From contig NC_092568.1 in the NCBI RefSeq assembly GCF_037975245.1, positions 37,343,501-37,407,500 on the forward strand: a stretch of 64,000 nt of DNA, given 5' to 3'. Position numbers and translations under genes: made by a program. The first letter of the stretch is position 1, and each line of letters starts with the position of its first letter. This DNA is from Apostichopus japonicus. Its lineage: Eukaryota > Echinodermata > Holothuroidea > Aspidochirotida > Stichopodidae. Of the stretch, positions 1 to 12,495 are shown in pieces. The notes beneath the pieces are model-generated. The model saw nothing but the letters and a program-made list of their open reading frames with translations. It did no database searches and had not been told where the DNA came from.

Positions 1-3000
1 ATGTGTGTCAAATTCATGTGTTAAGTGGAACGTGTGTATAGTAGTAACATGAAAAATAAGCATTTGTTTGAGGCCTTGTAGTTTTATTCCACATTCATGG
101 GAAAATTACTTCTTGCTGAATTGGAAGTTAAAAGTTACTGGTAGTGACATCGTGTATTGAGGCTAGAAATCAGTACCCTGCAGTGTAAATACTTGAGACA
201 AACATTTTTCATCTGGTTCGTGTGTGTGATTAATTCGGCCAAAGTTGTTCAAATACATACATGCTTGCATCTGAATGCAAAAGTTCTTGAAATCAGTCAG
301 TGAGCACTGTAGAAAGTATTGTTATGAAATGTGGACACATTGCTATAAAATTAGTTTCAGAATTCATATTTAAAGTAATAATGTGTTATGTTTCAGTATC
401 AGTCTTGCATGTTCGTAACTGAGACACAAAAAGACATGAACATTGGCAGAATGTATTCATGCATGCATACAAGAACACACAAACACACACACACACATCA
501 ATATAAGTAAATAGTGTTTGCATAGACCTAGAGATTCAGTGCTGCTTTTGTTGTTAACTAGTGAATCATCAAATTAATAAAATCTTTGCCCTGTTGTATT
601 ATTTCTTCTCTCCATCCATTGTCTACCAATCCTCTTACATCTATCTCTTTTGTGTTCACCCTGCTCATTAACCTGTCTGTATTCTGTGCTTGTATTTGTC
701 CCTTCTGTTACTGTTACTTGTCTTTCAGCCGCTGAAGAAGATCCTGCTAGAATTGAAACGTCAGGCCCACTTACTTTTACACATAAGAAAGTAGTTAATC
801 AAATTGAAAGCATTATATTACTATTAATTGGGAGAGGGATACAGTAACTCTAACATTCTTAGATCTGACAGTTCAGTTCTGTCCTTACTTTATTAAACAC
901 TAATTATCCTCTGTTTACTAGTAAATGATGAAATTAATTAATTATTTAATCAAATTAAAACGATTGTTTTCACAAGTGTTTTGAAGGGACATGTTCTCTT
1001 CCTAGAGTCACAAATTGCTGAATATCGCTTATAATGGATATTTACATGTAACTCCGAAGTAAAGTGGTGAAGGTAAACCTTCAGTCTGCAAAATTAAATC
1101 TTGATCCTACTGTGATTGTAGCAGGCTATTCAGTGTCAACAAGTAGTTCATCTTCACTTTGCTAAACGGTTTGATCATTGCACTGTAAGGTACAGTAAGG
1201 TTAAGTGGGTTCTTGTGAGAAATATGAAGGGGATGCCATGCCACTTAAAGTGTAAAAGCCCAATATTTGTATTTCACAAGTTTGACACAATAGGAAATTG
1301 CTTTGCCTCAGTGCCCTCAAAAGCTCCAGGTTATAATGCCAATGGCTTCAATTAAAATAGGAAACAGGTAAGAGTTGCAGTGTTCAGTGTCTGGTACCTT
1401 GGCTGGTTCTTTTGAAAACAAGAAAAGGTCAAAACTGGGGTCTAAAAGCAGACTTTATGGACTTCTTTGATTTCCACTCTCAGAGCTCATTGTCAATCAA
1501 AATTTGTACTTTTCTATCTAAGTGTGACTTAGTGTACTCAGTACCTGGGAGTCATATGGCGGAAGAGAAGCTCCAGTATATCTAGACAGATACTTGGTGT
1601 GGGTAACATATAAAAACAATATTACCTAAGACCTTGGTGCAAAGGTGTCCAAATATTGTAGGAATGGTGGGATTTCAAACTGAGGGTTATGTGTTGAACC
1701 TTTCACCTTTCACTTGTCACGTTTACCAAGCTGTATGTGACAAAGTGTTAAAGTGGATCCAACAGTTCACTTGTACAGGTTTTATCCACCTTTTGAAATT
1801 TTGGGGGGTTTTGTCCAAATCATTACGAGATGAGTGTACAGTGGCCTAACATAAATTTAATGTACCTTCATTGCCTAGCTTTTATCCAAATCGTGCCATA
1901 GTTACGTGGTTTCAACATTCTGATTGTAGGTTTATCCCCACTTCACCTCTAGTCAACATGTAAATGAGAGGTTCCAATCCTTGGTTTAATATCCACCTTT
2001 CATTTTCAGTGTTTTACATGCCTAAGTCATGCGAAAGTGAATTTGATCCAAATTTTACCTTATTGCTTTTATCCACCTTTCACTTTTATGCGTTCTCTAT
2101 AAAGCAAAACAAAATGAAGAGCAATTAACATTTTTTATTTAATTGTTCAAGTCATTTTTAAATAAATGGATGTAACATTATACTAAATGGTTTTATTCCC
2201 ATAGTTCTAATCGATTGCTTAACCAAAGGCAAAAGGAACCTATTCGATGGTGATGATGTGTGTGTATGTGAGCTTCTTGTGAACACGATATCGCAGGAAG
2301 GATAACCTTGAGGGATGTATTGAGTACAAGAACCCTATGATTTTGGTAGAGGTTAAAGGTCATTTGGGGTCACTAGAGGTCAAACTCTGTAAACTCGATA
2401 TCTCAAGAAGGGTAACATTAAGAAGTACAGTATCACATTAAGCTTGTAAACACCTTATCTCAAGAAGAGTAACATGGTCAAGTCTCATGCTTAATATGTA
2501 TGCTCCATATTGCAAAACCCTTATTGATTTTAGGGAAGGGCAAAGGTCATCCAGGGTCACCAGAGGTCAAACTCTTTAAACCTCAAGAAGGGTGGGTAAC
2601 ATTAAGTTCCATATTTAGCCTTATACCAAGTATGGGCAAGGAAAATCACTAAGCCTATTTGGCTTTCTGGTTTTTGATAAACATATATGGATACCTTCAG
2701 GACTTGAAACATGTGTCCCCACCCCCCCCCCACCTGCCCATACTCCCTCTCATCCATGTTGTATCAAGCCTATTTTAGTAATGAAATGCAGTCCTTTTCC
2801 AATCCTTACCATTGGCTTAGAGCATAAAGTTTCAAGTTCGATTCACAAATGGGCCTAACACCAGAACAGCTAGTGTCCAATAGTTTGCCATATTAGCTGA
2901 ATCTGCATTGCAGAGAAAGCAATGTTACACTCATTACAATTTGAACCTATAGAAAGAAATCACCACATTCAAAAAGGAGGCAGCTTAAAACAACCTTATA

Positions 3001-3099
3001 TCACCATTGTATAAGTGTGGGATCAATTATCCCAAATTTGGGCTCTAAAACGTGCACATATGATGTTTAATTTTCTTCATCAAATTCTTTCATGTTTAG
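1..3099. other. Non-coding flank or intron 5' of the coiled-coil gene
   Basis: No exon could be supported here. Because the exon at 3100 opens with a splice acceptor, part or all of this stretch is probably intron. It holds a short (AC)n run near 478-496, a C-run near 2707, and a diverged dispersed repeat at about 2250-2640 rich in AGGTCA-like words. The segment 738-772 resembles the unit of the tandem array at 10.7-11.2 kb. Confidence 0.5.
2250..2640. repeat. Dispersed repeat with AGGTCA-like words
   Basis: The sequence repeats phrases of the kind 'aaggtcatttggggtcac' and 'ctcaagaagggtaacatt' two to three times within 400 bp. Similar phrases recur at 46.9-47.6 kb and 49.2-49.8 kb, so this looks like an old interspersed repeat family. 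No protein-coding remnant is visible. Confidence 0.45.
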
Positions 3100-3595
3100 A
3101 ATATTGAAGAGGCAGAAGGATATTTGGACCAAAAAGAACTGGTGGCCACACAGCGCCATTTGATAGAAGTGCTAAAAAAGGAGAACGGAGCATTACGTCT
3201 CCTCAGGACGCAAGTCGAGAGCCTTCGTCTCGAGAATAATCAACTCAAAAATGATTTGACATCGTTCAAGAAGAACAGTTCAGAGAAGGACGATAGTAAA
3301 GCAGATGGCAAGCCTGATGATGAAAAGGACACAAAAGTAGTTTCGAACGGTCACATCAACTCCGATGAAGAAGTCGAAAGACTGAGGAAAGATAATGACA
3401 AACTTCGAGAGAAGCTCGGTATTCTGGAGAATGGCAAGTCAGAAACAGATCCATCTGTAAATGGGCTCCAAAATGGACAACTGGAGGAAGAAACAGAAAA
3501 AGAAACACCAAATGATGGCACTGTGGTTCATCCAGGAGCAAAACTGAAGAAAGAACCCATTGCAGCAGGACCTAGCGGTACTAGCCTTGTTACAG
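3100..3595 (+). CDS. Coiled-coil gene, first visible exon
   Basis: The acceptor is tttag at 3095-3099. The exon encodes NIEEAEGYLDQKELVATQRH and onward as an open frame of 165 codons plus one base, ending GPSGTSLVT. The donor is ACAG|gtaaat at 3596. Reading past the donor meets an in-frame TGA within 15 bases. Confidence 0.85.
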
Positions 3596-6500
3596 GTAAA
3601 TTACATACATGACTCTAGGACCCAGCGGTACTAGCCTAGTTACAGGTAAATTACATACATGACTCTAGGACCCAGTGGTACTAGCCTAGTTACAGGTAAG
3701 TTACATACATGACTCTAGGACCCAGCGGTACTAGCCTAGTAACAGGTAAATTAAATACATGACTCTAGGACCCAGCGGTTCTAGCCTAGTTACAGGTAAA
3801 TATCATACATGACTCTAGGACCCAGTGGTACTAGCCTTGTTACAGGTAAATTACATACATTACTCTAGGACCCAGTGGTACTAGCCTAGTTACAGGTAAA
3901 TTACATACATGACTCTAGGACCCAGGGGTACTAGCCTAGTAACAGGTAAATTAAATACATGACTCTAGGACCCAGCGGTTCTAGCCTAGTTACAGGTAAA
4001 TATCATACATGACTCTAGGACCCAGTGGTACTAGCCTTGTTACAGGTAAATTACATGACTCTAGGACCCAGCGGTACTAGCCTAGTAACAGGTAAATTAC
4101 ATTCATGACTCTAGGACCTAGCGGTACTAGCCTAGTAACAGGTAAATTACATACATGACTTTAGGACCCAGTGGTACTAGCCTAGTTACAGGTAAATTAC
4201 CTACATTACTCTAGGACCAGCAGTACTAGCCTCGTTACAGGTAAATTACATACATGACTCTAGGACCCAGTGGTACTAGCCTAGTTACAGGTAAATTACA
4301 TACATGACTCTAGGACCCAGTGGTACTAGCCTCGTTACAGGTAAATTACAAACATGACTCTAGGACCCAGTGGTACTAGCCTAGTTACAGGTAAATTACA
4401 TACATGACTCTAGGACCCAGTGGTACTAGCCTAGTTACAGGTAAATTACATACATGACTCTAGGACCCAGTGGTACTAGCCTAGTTACAGGTAAATTACA
4501 TACATGACTCTAGGACCCAGTGGTACTAGCCTTGTTACAGGTAAATTACATACATGACTCTAGGACCCAGCAGTACTAGCCTAGTTACAGGTAAATTACG
4601 TACATGACTCTAGGACCCAGTGGTTCTAGCCTTGTTACAGGTAAAATTACATATATGACTCTAGTTGTAGCAGCTGGTTACTTTAGCCGTTTAATATCCT
4701 TTGCAATCAGGTGTGATTCAGTGGAAATAATTTTCTTAATTTGCTGTATTAACAATGCAAATTATGTGTACATGCGTCTTGAGAAAGCCTGCAGCTGTGT
4801 CAACTGTTAACATACAGTAGACCTATTCATTGCAGTGGTTCATACAGTAGGCGGCTCAGCCTTGAATATGTGAATCACCGCTGAATAGGTGTTATTAAAC
4901 TGTTGAGTCTGACTGCTGGCTTATTGTGTCTAGTTGGGCCAGATATACAGATATAACAGAGAATAAACTTTAGCAACTTGATTGTGCTTCTGTTTAGTAT
5001 TCAGTGGGGTTGAATTATGAAAGGCACCCAGCTACTTCAAATACTGTACATGTTGATTGCTGAATATGAACCTAACTTGAATATGTGCAGTTTGATGTGA
5101 CTTGAACATTTACAGTACAAAATGACAGCTCGTCAAATGCAACTAATAGATCCCAAGGAAAGTTAACAATTCTAAAATATATTCAGATCAACCAATAAAA
5201 TTGCTCCGCTAAATTCTGACTTTACCGAAGAAAGTTTCAAATATTGCTAGCAATGTGTAACTTGACATCTTTGTTACTAATTAAAAGTATATTTGACATC
5301 TGGTAAGCATGTTTTTTTAGTACAAATTTTGGTGCTAAATATGCATAAAAGACTGTAAATTTAATTGATTATATAAGTTATGGTGCTACATGACAACTGC
5401 ATAATTATTGTTATCACCAATCACAATAATTTGACTTGGTACAGAGCTCTCCACGATGTGAGACATTTCTCTGAGTGCATCGTTCGAAACAGATGTGACT
5501 GTAGCAATGGTGAAATCAACATTGAGCTGTTAACAAGTTCACATATCATATTACTAATGCATCATACACTGAATCATTTAGCTATATCAGGATGTACTCT
5601 ACATATCTGTATATACATTTATGTATATTACACATACCAGAGGGGCACCAGTCTGTTGTGGGATTGTTGCCAAGAAATTCAGAGCTGATGTTACATACAA
5701 TGTATAATATAGCATGTTATAGCTCTACATGTTAGTTTACCTAATGAAGTACAAGCATCACATGGCCATATGAACAGAATTAGAAATGTCCTTGGCTTAG
5801 GTGATTTAAACTACTTTACATAAAAGTATGGGTATATATCTCTAAGCTCACATGCACAGTACCTGATGTACTATAGAGCAATAAAATCAACATGCAATTT
5901 TCAAGTTATTTTCAGTAGTGTACATACGGTGTATCTTTTGTTGATATTTTTGACAACACATTTTATACTGTGTGTGTGTGTGTGTGAATAGTGAATGAAG
6001 TATGTTGAATTTCTACATCACATAGAGCTGATGAGCACTGTACAAGCATGGTTATCATATAATGTACATGTTAACTTAAACTGTTTAAGTAATTAAGGAA
6101 GAACCAGTTGTAAAGTTAATGTGTACATTGTAAACAGCAAAGCACTAAATTTTGTTGTCCCTGGTACTGCATGTGCTAATGTTGTTTACAGTTAAAGTAT
6201 CCGTCCTTGCCCTCAGTTATAGCTCCAGGAAGGACTAACTACTTAACATCTTTCATGTAAGTATGAGAGGCTTTAAACTGATATCAACAAGTCAAAGGTC
6301 ATCAGAATTGCCCCCCCCCCCCACATATATGCTAGAAAATCAAATAATTTTTACCTACAGCCTGTGCTAAAACAAGTATTATATAATGAACTGCATTAGT
6401 TTTAGACACTCATTGAAAATGTTTAAAATGACAGAAACTACCAAAAGTCATTTCCGTAACTGCAAATATCTGATTCAAATTATTGGAAGCTTTTTAAGTT

Positions 6501-8209
6501 TGAAGTGGAGATAACCCAAGCAATAGTCTATTTTGGGGAACTAGGGCGACAGTATGGAAAGATTTGATCGAAGTCACATTATGCAATGTTAATGACGTAA
6601 TTTGATATCTAGATATGGAATTGAATACTGTTACATTAAACTGGACTTTTAATAGAATAACCTTTGCAGACAAAAAATTACTTTAAAAATCAAGGAATGG
6701 ACCCTTTGCCCATACCTCCCTGTCCTGCTCTCCCCCCCCCCCCTCCTTCTGGGCTTTTCAATAACCTATCCCTCTCCCAAACTTTGCCTCTAAGGTTGTC
6801 ATGTGTCCCAAGTATTGAAGGTTCAGCATGTTTGATCAATATCTTTCTCAATGACTGCTGTTTGATAAAGCGTGTCTTATTTATTCACTGTCTGGCATCT
6901 CCATTACTCATAGTTTACTTAGAACTGCATTTACTGCCTATTACAAGTTTCCTAAAGAATTGAACTTGCCGAATTTTGCTGACACCTACTGTATATCTGA
7001 ATGATTTATAACTTGTTTACATTTCTTTCTTTTTCATTTTCCCACAGTCTCCTGCCTGTTGAAGTGTAGAGGCAAATTCCACGATTGTGATGAAACGATG
7101 CAGGCCAGATTAAAGTCCTACATGTCCACAAAGTGTGTTGACCTGGTTCTCAATGACTGGCAAGAGGGCAAAGATAATAATCAAATTACTTTAGTTCTAT
7201 GTCAAGCAACCTCCACTAATCATCTCCTTGACATAAAGAAAACTCTTTTAGGGATTAGCTGTAAGTATCATTGCCTAACATACAAGAAATTACCAATTGC
7301 TAACATTTTTATTGACGCTGCCTTATTAAGGTTCCAGTGTGTACAGCTATAACATAGGGGCTTTACATATCAGCAGTGTATCCATAGAGAATCTGATTGG
7401 GTCCAGGCCCATCAATTAAAAAGTAACACATGTTGTCCCTTACTTAAGAGCTCTTTTAGTACTGATAGTTGCTCTTCAGATAAGGGATGCTGGGTGGTTT
7501 GAAATTAAACTGTTAAGGCCACCATTTGCCCTACCCTACTGTTTTCTTATAGAGGATTGCATTAATATAACAGTGTGCTACTACAGAACAACAGGATACT
7601 ACTAAACAAGTGAAAGCTTATCACTAAATATTAGTCATACTTACTGTAAGTGTGAAGAAAAAATATTTTCTTTCAATGCTGTTTGGATTGATCCTGATAA
7701 GGTGCTTTAATTTATTCTAATGTATTTGATGTGATTGTAATGTTATGTATTTTATGTAATATAATTTTAATGTAATTTTATGTATTTTATTGTAATGTAA
7801 TTTTAATGTATTCTAATGTAAGAACTCTAATACCATACCTGGGCACAATCAATCTCAAGTTATCCAAACACAGTAAACTGCGTGAAGCATTACAAATCAT
7901 AGTATCAGAACCCATCATCAGTCCATTCTCCTGTTTTATAGCCAACACACTGTTTACATTACATTGAGATTGTGTTTTTATCTGTTCTGTTCCTTTGCAG
8001 CTGGTGCGGAGATTATTTTAGTGGTCTACCACCTGGCAGGTATTGATAGTGAAAGGAGAGACCCCCAGACTGATTCCCTGGATCTGCCTCACAATAACAT
8101 CTGCCTGGTAGTGGATACCTTCTTCTCAAAGAGTAACGGTCTGTATCGCTGCGAGCAGAACGACAGAGCTATGTCCAGAATCTACAGACTATTCGACATA
8201 CTGTGCTGA
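3100..8209 (+). CDS. Coiled-coil protein, unrecognised C-terminal domain (3' part of gene)
   Basis: Exons are 3100-3595, 7048-7260 and 8001-8209, joined at phase 1, giving 305 codons before the TGA at 8207-8209. The first exon enters in phase 0 after a clear acceptor (tttag), so the true start lies upstream and is not identified. The exon-1 part (about residues 1-165) is charged and heptad-like, with two coiled-coil stretches (RHLIEVLKKENGALRLLRTQ and EVERLRKDNDKLREKLG) separated by acidic, low-complexity linker. The remaining ~140 residues alternate hydrophobic strands and helices (ITLVLCQATS, AEIILVVYHLAG, NNICLVVDTFF), like a small alpha/beta fold, and end in a Cys-containing helix. I do not recognise this domain and assign no function. 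Coding potential is supported by consistent phases across all three exons and good splice sites. The oddity is the 22-unit minisatellite duplicating the end of exon 1. Confidence 0.8.
3568..4664 (+). repeat. Minisatellite of 22 x ~50 bp duplicating an exon end and its splice donor
   Basis: Each unit holds about 27 bases like the exon tail (gacccagcggtactagcc plus tagttacag), then gtaaattacatacatgactctag. Unit 1 is the real exon end at 3568-3595. I count 22 'acag|gtaa' donors at nearly regular 50-bp spacing (3596, 3646, 3696 ... 4641). The unit near 4046 is shortened and one near 4210 lacks a base in the exon-like part. Every unit also ends with 'ctctag', which resembles a 3' splice site placed exactly before the exon-like 27 bases. 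The array sits inside the intron between 3595 and 7048. Confidence 0.9.
4665..7047 (+). other. Remainder of coiled-coil gene intron 1
   Basis: No coding exon was recognised. The intron contains a (TG)n run near 5970-5985, C-runs near 6310 and 6730, and ends in a good polypyrimidine tract and acceptor (ttttcattttcccacag at 7031-7047). Confidence 0.6.
7048..7260 (+). CDS. Coiled-coil gene, second visible exon
   Basis: The acceptor is cccacag and the donor is ttagct|gtaagt at 7261, a near-perfect consensus. The length is 213 bases (phase 1 to phase 1). It encodes the start of the C-terminal domain, including SCLLKCRGKFHDCDETMQAR and LVLCQATSTNHLLDIKKTLL. Confidence 0.85.
8001..8209 (+). CDS. 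Coiled-coil gene, terminal coding exon
   Basis: The acceptor is tcctttgcag at 7991-8000. The exon encodes SGAEIILVVYHLAG through SRIYRLFDILC and stops at TGA 8207-8209. A further GTAAGT lies at 8215-8220, so the 3' UTR may itself be spliced. Confidence 0.85.
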
Positions 8210-10676
8210 GTGAGGTAAGTCAGTGTGCCTACATTACTTCTTGCATGGTTTCATCTCTCTCCTGTTGTTAGATTATTTAGGCTAGGTTTGATTGATTTAT
8301 TTAGCTTTGTAACCTCTATGTTTGAACCAGTGTTACAGTGCAGGACCATCCCCCACCCCCCACCCCTCTACCAAAAGGCTCCAGTTGGGGGAGTGGAGAA
8401 GTTCACTGTAATTATATTACTGTACATGCGGCTGGCAAAGCTTTTAGAAGTAGAAATTTGTCCCCACAAGTCATAATACTAAGATTGGTGATATCGATTT
8501 GAGAGATAAGTGAGTTGAAAAGATTTGTAGTGTGATCCAGATAGTGTAGTGTGATCCAGATAGTGTGATTTGTAGTGTGATCCAGATAGTGAAATATGCT
8601 TTTATCACCATTTTAACAGTATCAAGGAAATTCTTGTATAGAAATTTCATGTTCAGTTTCAAATGGAATTTACAATAAAATTGGCATCAAATCAGTTATA
8701 GTGTAACTTTAATAGTTGCCTATTAGTGAGGAAATTCTAGACTAGAACCTCCACAGTTTCTGCCAGTTTAGAGTAAAGGACATAATGTTACACTGTCACA
8801 CTGGTTCAAGCAGGGAGTTGTTTTTTTGTTCAGGTAATATCTACCTACTTGTAATGATGTGTGTATACAGCTTCACTTTGTATTGGCTAAGAACCTTACC
8901 GTTTAGTCTGACCATTGGAGTATATCCTCACCAAGCCATGTAATAGTTAACACAGACCAGCGATACAGCTCAAGTAGCTGTTTGTTCAACCAAGTTCAAG
9001 GCAAAACACAGCTATATGTGTAATTACCATCAGCTGGGGGACATACATTTTAATGTGCATGATTATATCAGTGACATGTTTTATATACAAAAATGACTGA
9101 ATGGTTTAAGTGACAGTTTTTTATTAAAGTAGACTATCATTTAGAGCTATTGTCCTTTGCAGTTGGGTGCTTTGTAAATTAATTAGTTTCATTGTTAGTG
9201 TTTTAGCTCTACTAGGAACAAATGAAAGTATCTTTGATATGTTTAGGAGTCATAATTCTAGTCTAGTTAGTATCTATATGAATCTAAATACTGAAGTTAC
9301 CGATTAAAGGAATACGCAAACCTTTGACAAATGGCTACTGATTCTTCTTTGTTTTGTAAATATCTCTATCAATTTCAATAGTTCTGTTTAATTTCCCATA
9401 ACAAATGACACATTAAAATTGATTTAACAGCTGAAAACTTCTTTGCTCTCATGAAATTATTCATTACCAAAACAAAATTGCAATATGCCATGTCATGTCA
9501 TATCATAGAAATGACAACAGATACCTAGCAGATTTGTTTTAACAGGATTTCTTGTACATCATTATCAAAAAGGCAGGTCTTTTCAACAAACTATTCAGCT
9601 TCACTGCAATATATTACATAGAGCATATCTTGTCTGAAAATGTTGCTGCTGTTTATAGCTTGAGAATTGGGTTAGCTTCTGAGGAAGGACCAGATCAATA
9701 CAAATCAAGGATATGAGTTTCACATATATTTCCCTCTAGCTCGTTATAATTGATTTACGACAGTTATCTTTCAGTTGGTGTCGTTAAGCCGTAACTCTTG
9801 CTGTAAACAGGTCTGTAAGGTGTGGATTGCATGGCAGTATGCTCCATTAGGCTGACACAGAGCAGACATAAATTCTTCATTTGCTGTATTAGCCATCCAG
9901 TCATGTGATCATTTTTTATATATGCCTCAGCGAGTAATATCCTTTGATTCACATGATTTCTCTTTTCATATCTCGTGCAGTGATGTTTCCTCCTCCTCAT
10001 CCTCCGCTCGAACGATGCAAAGATGTTTATTAGTTTTCTGAAATAGCAGTACCATTGCCAGACAGAGTGAATGAGGAAGTGTCTCTTGGTCCTTTTGATT
10101 GGTAGTTCGTTGCCATGGCAACATTTTTTTAAATTTTACACTACCTTTCATCGACGGTAAATGTTGCATGTGGAGTAGCAGGATTAAGAAGTATGGTATA
10201 AGAGGATGCTATTGATAAATACATTAGTAATTAATGCATGATAATATACTGAATCAGAAGCTGTTTCTAATTCCACCTAATTATCCAAACCTTAGCTTGC
10301 AAAGATCAGTAGTAAACACTTTTGTTTGGTTCATGGCTATATACAGTACTTCCGTAAGGTTATACCCTTATATCTATGCCAAACTGTGAATATTTATGAG
10401 GTTTCACTTTCAGAAAATCAAATTGGTCCAAAACTTGCAGGCAGTTGTAGTGCGTTTACTATGGTAACCGCAAAGCACCATTGTATTGTCGAGCAGACAT
10501 TGGTTGCATTACAGCATTTGATAATGCACAAGCACCTGGATAAGGAAGTAGTGTCTGTTGAATGCTCATTGTAGTTGTACAAGCATTCTTCACATTCAGC
10601 ATATTATTGACTGACTTGTAAACTGGAGATAAAATTTAGACGTCCTGACATTTCTAAACTACCAGGATCCTCAAAT
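8210..10676. other. Probable 3' UTR then intergenic sequence
   Basis: A possible polyadenylation signal AATAAA lies at 8674-8679. A short direct repeat (tagtgtgatccagata, about 3 copies) spans 8528-8590. The rest, including the small ORFs between 9.7 and 10.6 kb, shows no protein similarity or splice structure that I recognise. Confidence 0.4.
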
Positions 10677-11185
10677 GTATATGAAGAATATCCTGTTAGT
10701 ATAAGAACGACAGGCCCTCTAACATGTGTTTGTACTACATACTCACACAGGCTTCTTGCATATAAAGAATATCCTGTTAGTATAGAAACGTCAGGCCCTC
10801 TAACATTTATCTGGACATACTTACTCACACAAGCTCCTTATAGTAGCTAAGCAGTTTTCTTGCATATGAAGAATATCCTGTTAGTATAGAAATGACAGGC
10901 CCTCTAACGTGAATCTGGACATACATACTTACACAGCCTTCTTGCATATGAATAATATCCTGTTAGCATAGAAACGTCAGGCCCTCTAACATGTATCTGG
11001 ACATACATACTTACACAGCCTTCTTGCTTATGAAGAATATCCTGTTACTATAGAAACAACAGGCCCTCAAACATGTGTTTGTACTTCATACTCACACAGG
11101 CTTCTTGCATATGAAGAATATCATGTTAGTATAGAAACGTCAGGCCCTCTAACATTTATCTGGACATACTTACTCACACAAGCTC
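10677..11185 (+). repeat. Tandem array, ~83-bp unit, 6 copies
   Basis: The core 'gaagaatatcctgttagtat' followed by 'agaaacgtcaggccctctaac' starts near 10683, 10766, 10868, 10950, 11033 and 11115, giving spacings of 82-83 bp except one of 102 bp caused by an inserted ~20-bp segment. A diverged single copy of the core occurs at 738-772, so the unit belongs to a family dispersed in this genome. Confidence 0.85.
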
Positions 11186-12208
11186 CTTACAGTAGCTAAG
11201 CAGTTTGTCTACAGTTTTCTTGTCTCTGTGGTAAGAGTTTTAAGGTAAACAGATTGTTTTTAAATCCAATAAAGAGAGAAGCTATTTCTGAAGAGTGTTT
11301 GTTTGTTTGTACATGTTCGTAAGGAGATTTACCTTGACCCACTCTTATTTGTTTCCAATCAATTGTTTGGTTTGTAATGGAAAAGTACCAAAGAAAAGAT
11401 CGATTTGATGTAAATTTTAGAAATTGTTTACCGGCCTTCGGATCAAACATGCGTGTGTATACATGAATGGCAGACAAATAACATTAATGGTGATAGCCTT
11501 AACTTTTTTATACTCTGAACAAACAAAACCAGGTTTATTGTAACATCAATTTTATGGGAACTTGATGGTTCATAGGTCAACAAATACAATGCAATATATG
11601 TAGAAAAATGCACCAAGTACGTTTACCGCATCCTTTGAACTCCAAGCAGAGAAACATTTTGTGACATTCGCCTTGCTTTGTATAATGTGGCTTTACACGT
11701 CATTCAAAGTCGGCATAAATTTGAAAGGGAAGTTTCAAAATTTGTGATTGGTTTAAATTGAATGTAACATTTAGGCAGCTTGGAGTCTACATAAAACATA
11801 TTGAAATATATATTTTTACATCGTTCAAGGAATACAAATCCACGATGTATCTCAAAGGAATTTTAACCATCCATTTACGATAAAGAAGGACTTTTGCATC
11901 GTTTGTCATGATATGTAATTCAGGGAATTTTGAGAAATTTTGCCCTTTTTTGGTGTAGAGAATGTCTGAATATTAATTTGATATTTTTTGGCCGATGTAG
12001 CTGTTAATATAACAAGCACAGTATAAAATATAATATCCTTGGTGCTTATACTCTTTACAGACAGCTTCTTATTTGAGAGATCTCAGTAGTATACACTTAG
12101 CATACATATTCGTTTATAACCATTGAAGAGATCTTAAAGATCATTTCTGGGCTAGCATCCGTGGCATGCTAAATGCTGCCCTCAAATTGACTATACTAGT
12201 CTTGAATT
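11186..12208. other. Non-coding sequence, nothing recognised
   Basis: AT-rich intergenic sequence. The minus-strand ORF at 11196-11477 overlaps the array edge and resembles no family I know. Confidence 0.4.
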
Positions 12209-12216
12209 CTTGTGAG

Positions 12217-12487
12217 CAGGCGCGTAGCCAAGGGGGGGGGGCGAAAGGGGCAGCCGCCCCCCCTTGAGCATATTTTTTTTTTTAAATTTTAATGTTTTTA
12301 TGATATTGCTAGTATTTTCAAAAGAGAAAATGCTTAAATGCAACTTACAAGGCCTGGGAAGTGCCATTTCCAGCGATCTGGGAGGCATTTACAGCCAAAA
12401 TTTTCTTGTATAGTTTTTCTTAGATAGTTTGCAATGCCGAATCTACAGTTTCGCCCCTCCCTTGGCAAATTCCTGGCTACGCGCCTG
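12217..12487 (-). mobile_element. hAT-type MITE (271 bp), CAGGCGCGTAGCCA ends
   Basis: The ends are CAGGCGCGTAGCCA and its reverse complement, flanked by a perfect 8-bp target duplication CTTGTGAG at 12209-12216 and 12488-12495. An 8-bp duplication with CA...TG ends is typical of hAT elements. There is no transposase. It is the reverse-oriented sibling of 41535-41844, sharing most of its internal sequence. Confidence 0.9.
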
Positions 12488-12495
12488 CTTGTGAG

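Noticed and set aside
650-847. Possible exon after the acceptor-like 'gtctttcag'
   Set aside because: The segment just after it matches the dispersed 83-bp repeat unit, and there is no matching donor in a sensible phase.
3568-4664. CRISPR-like array (regular 50-bp repeats)
   Set aside because: Units are contiguous without unique spacers, and the context is a eukaryotic intron.
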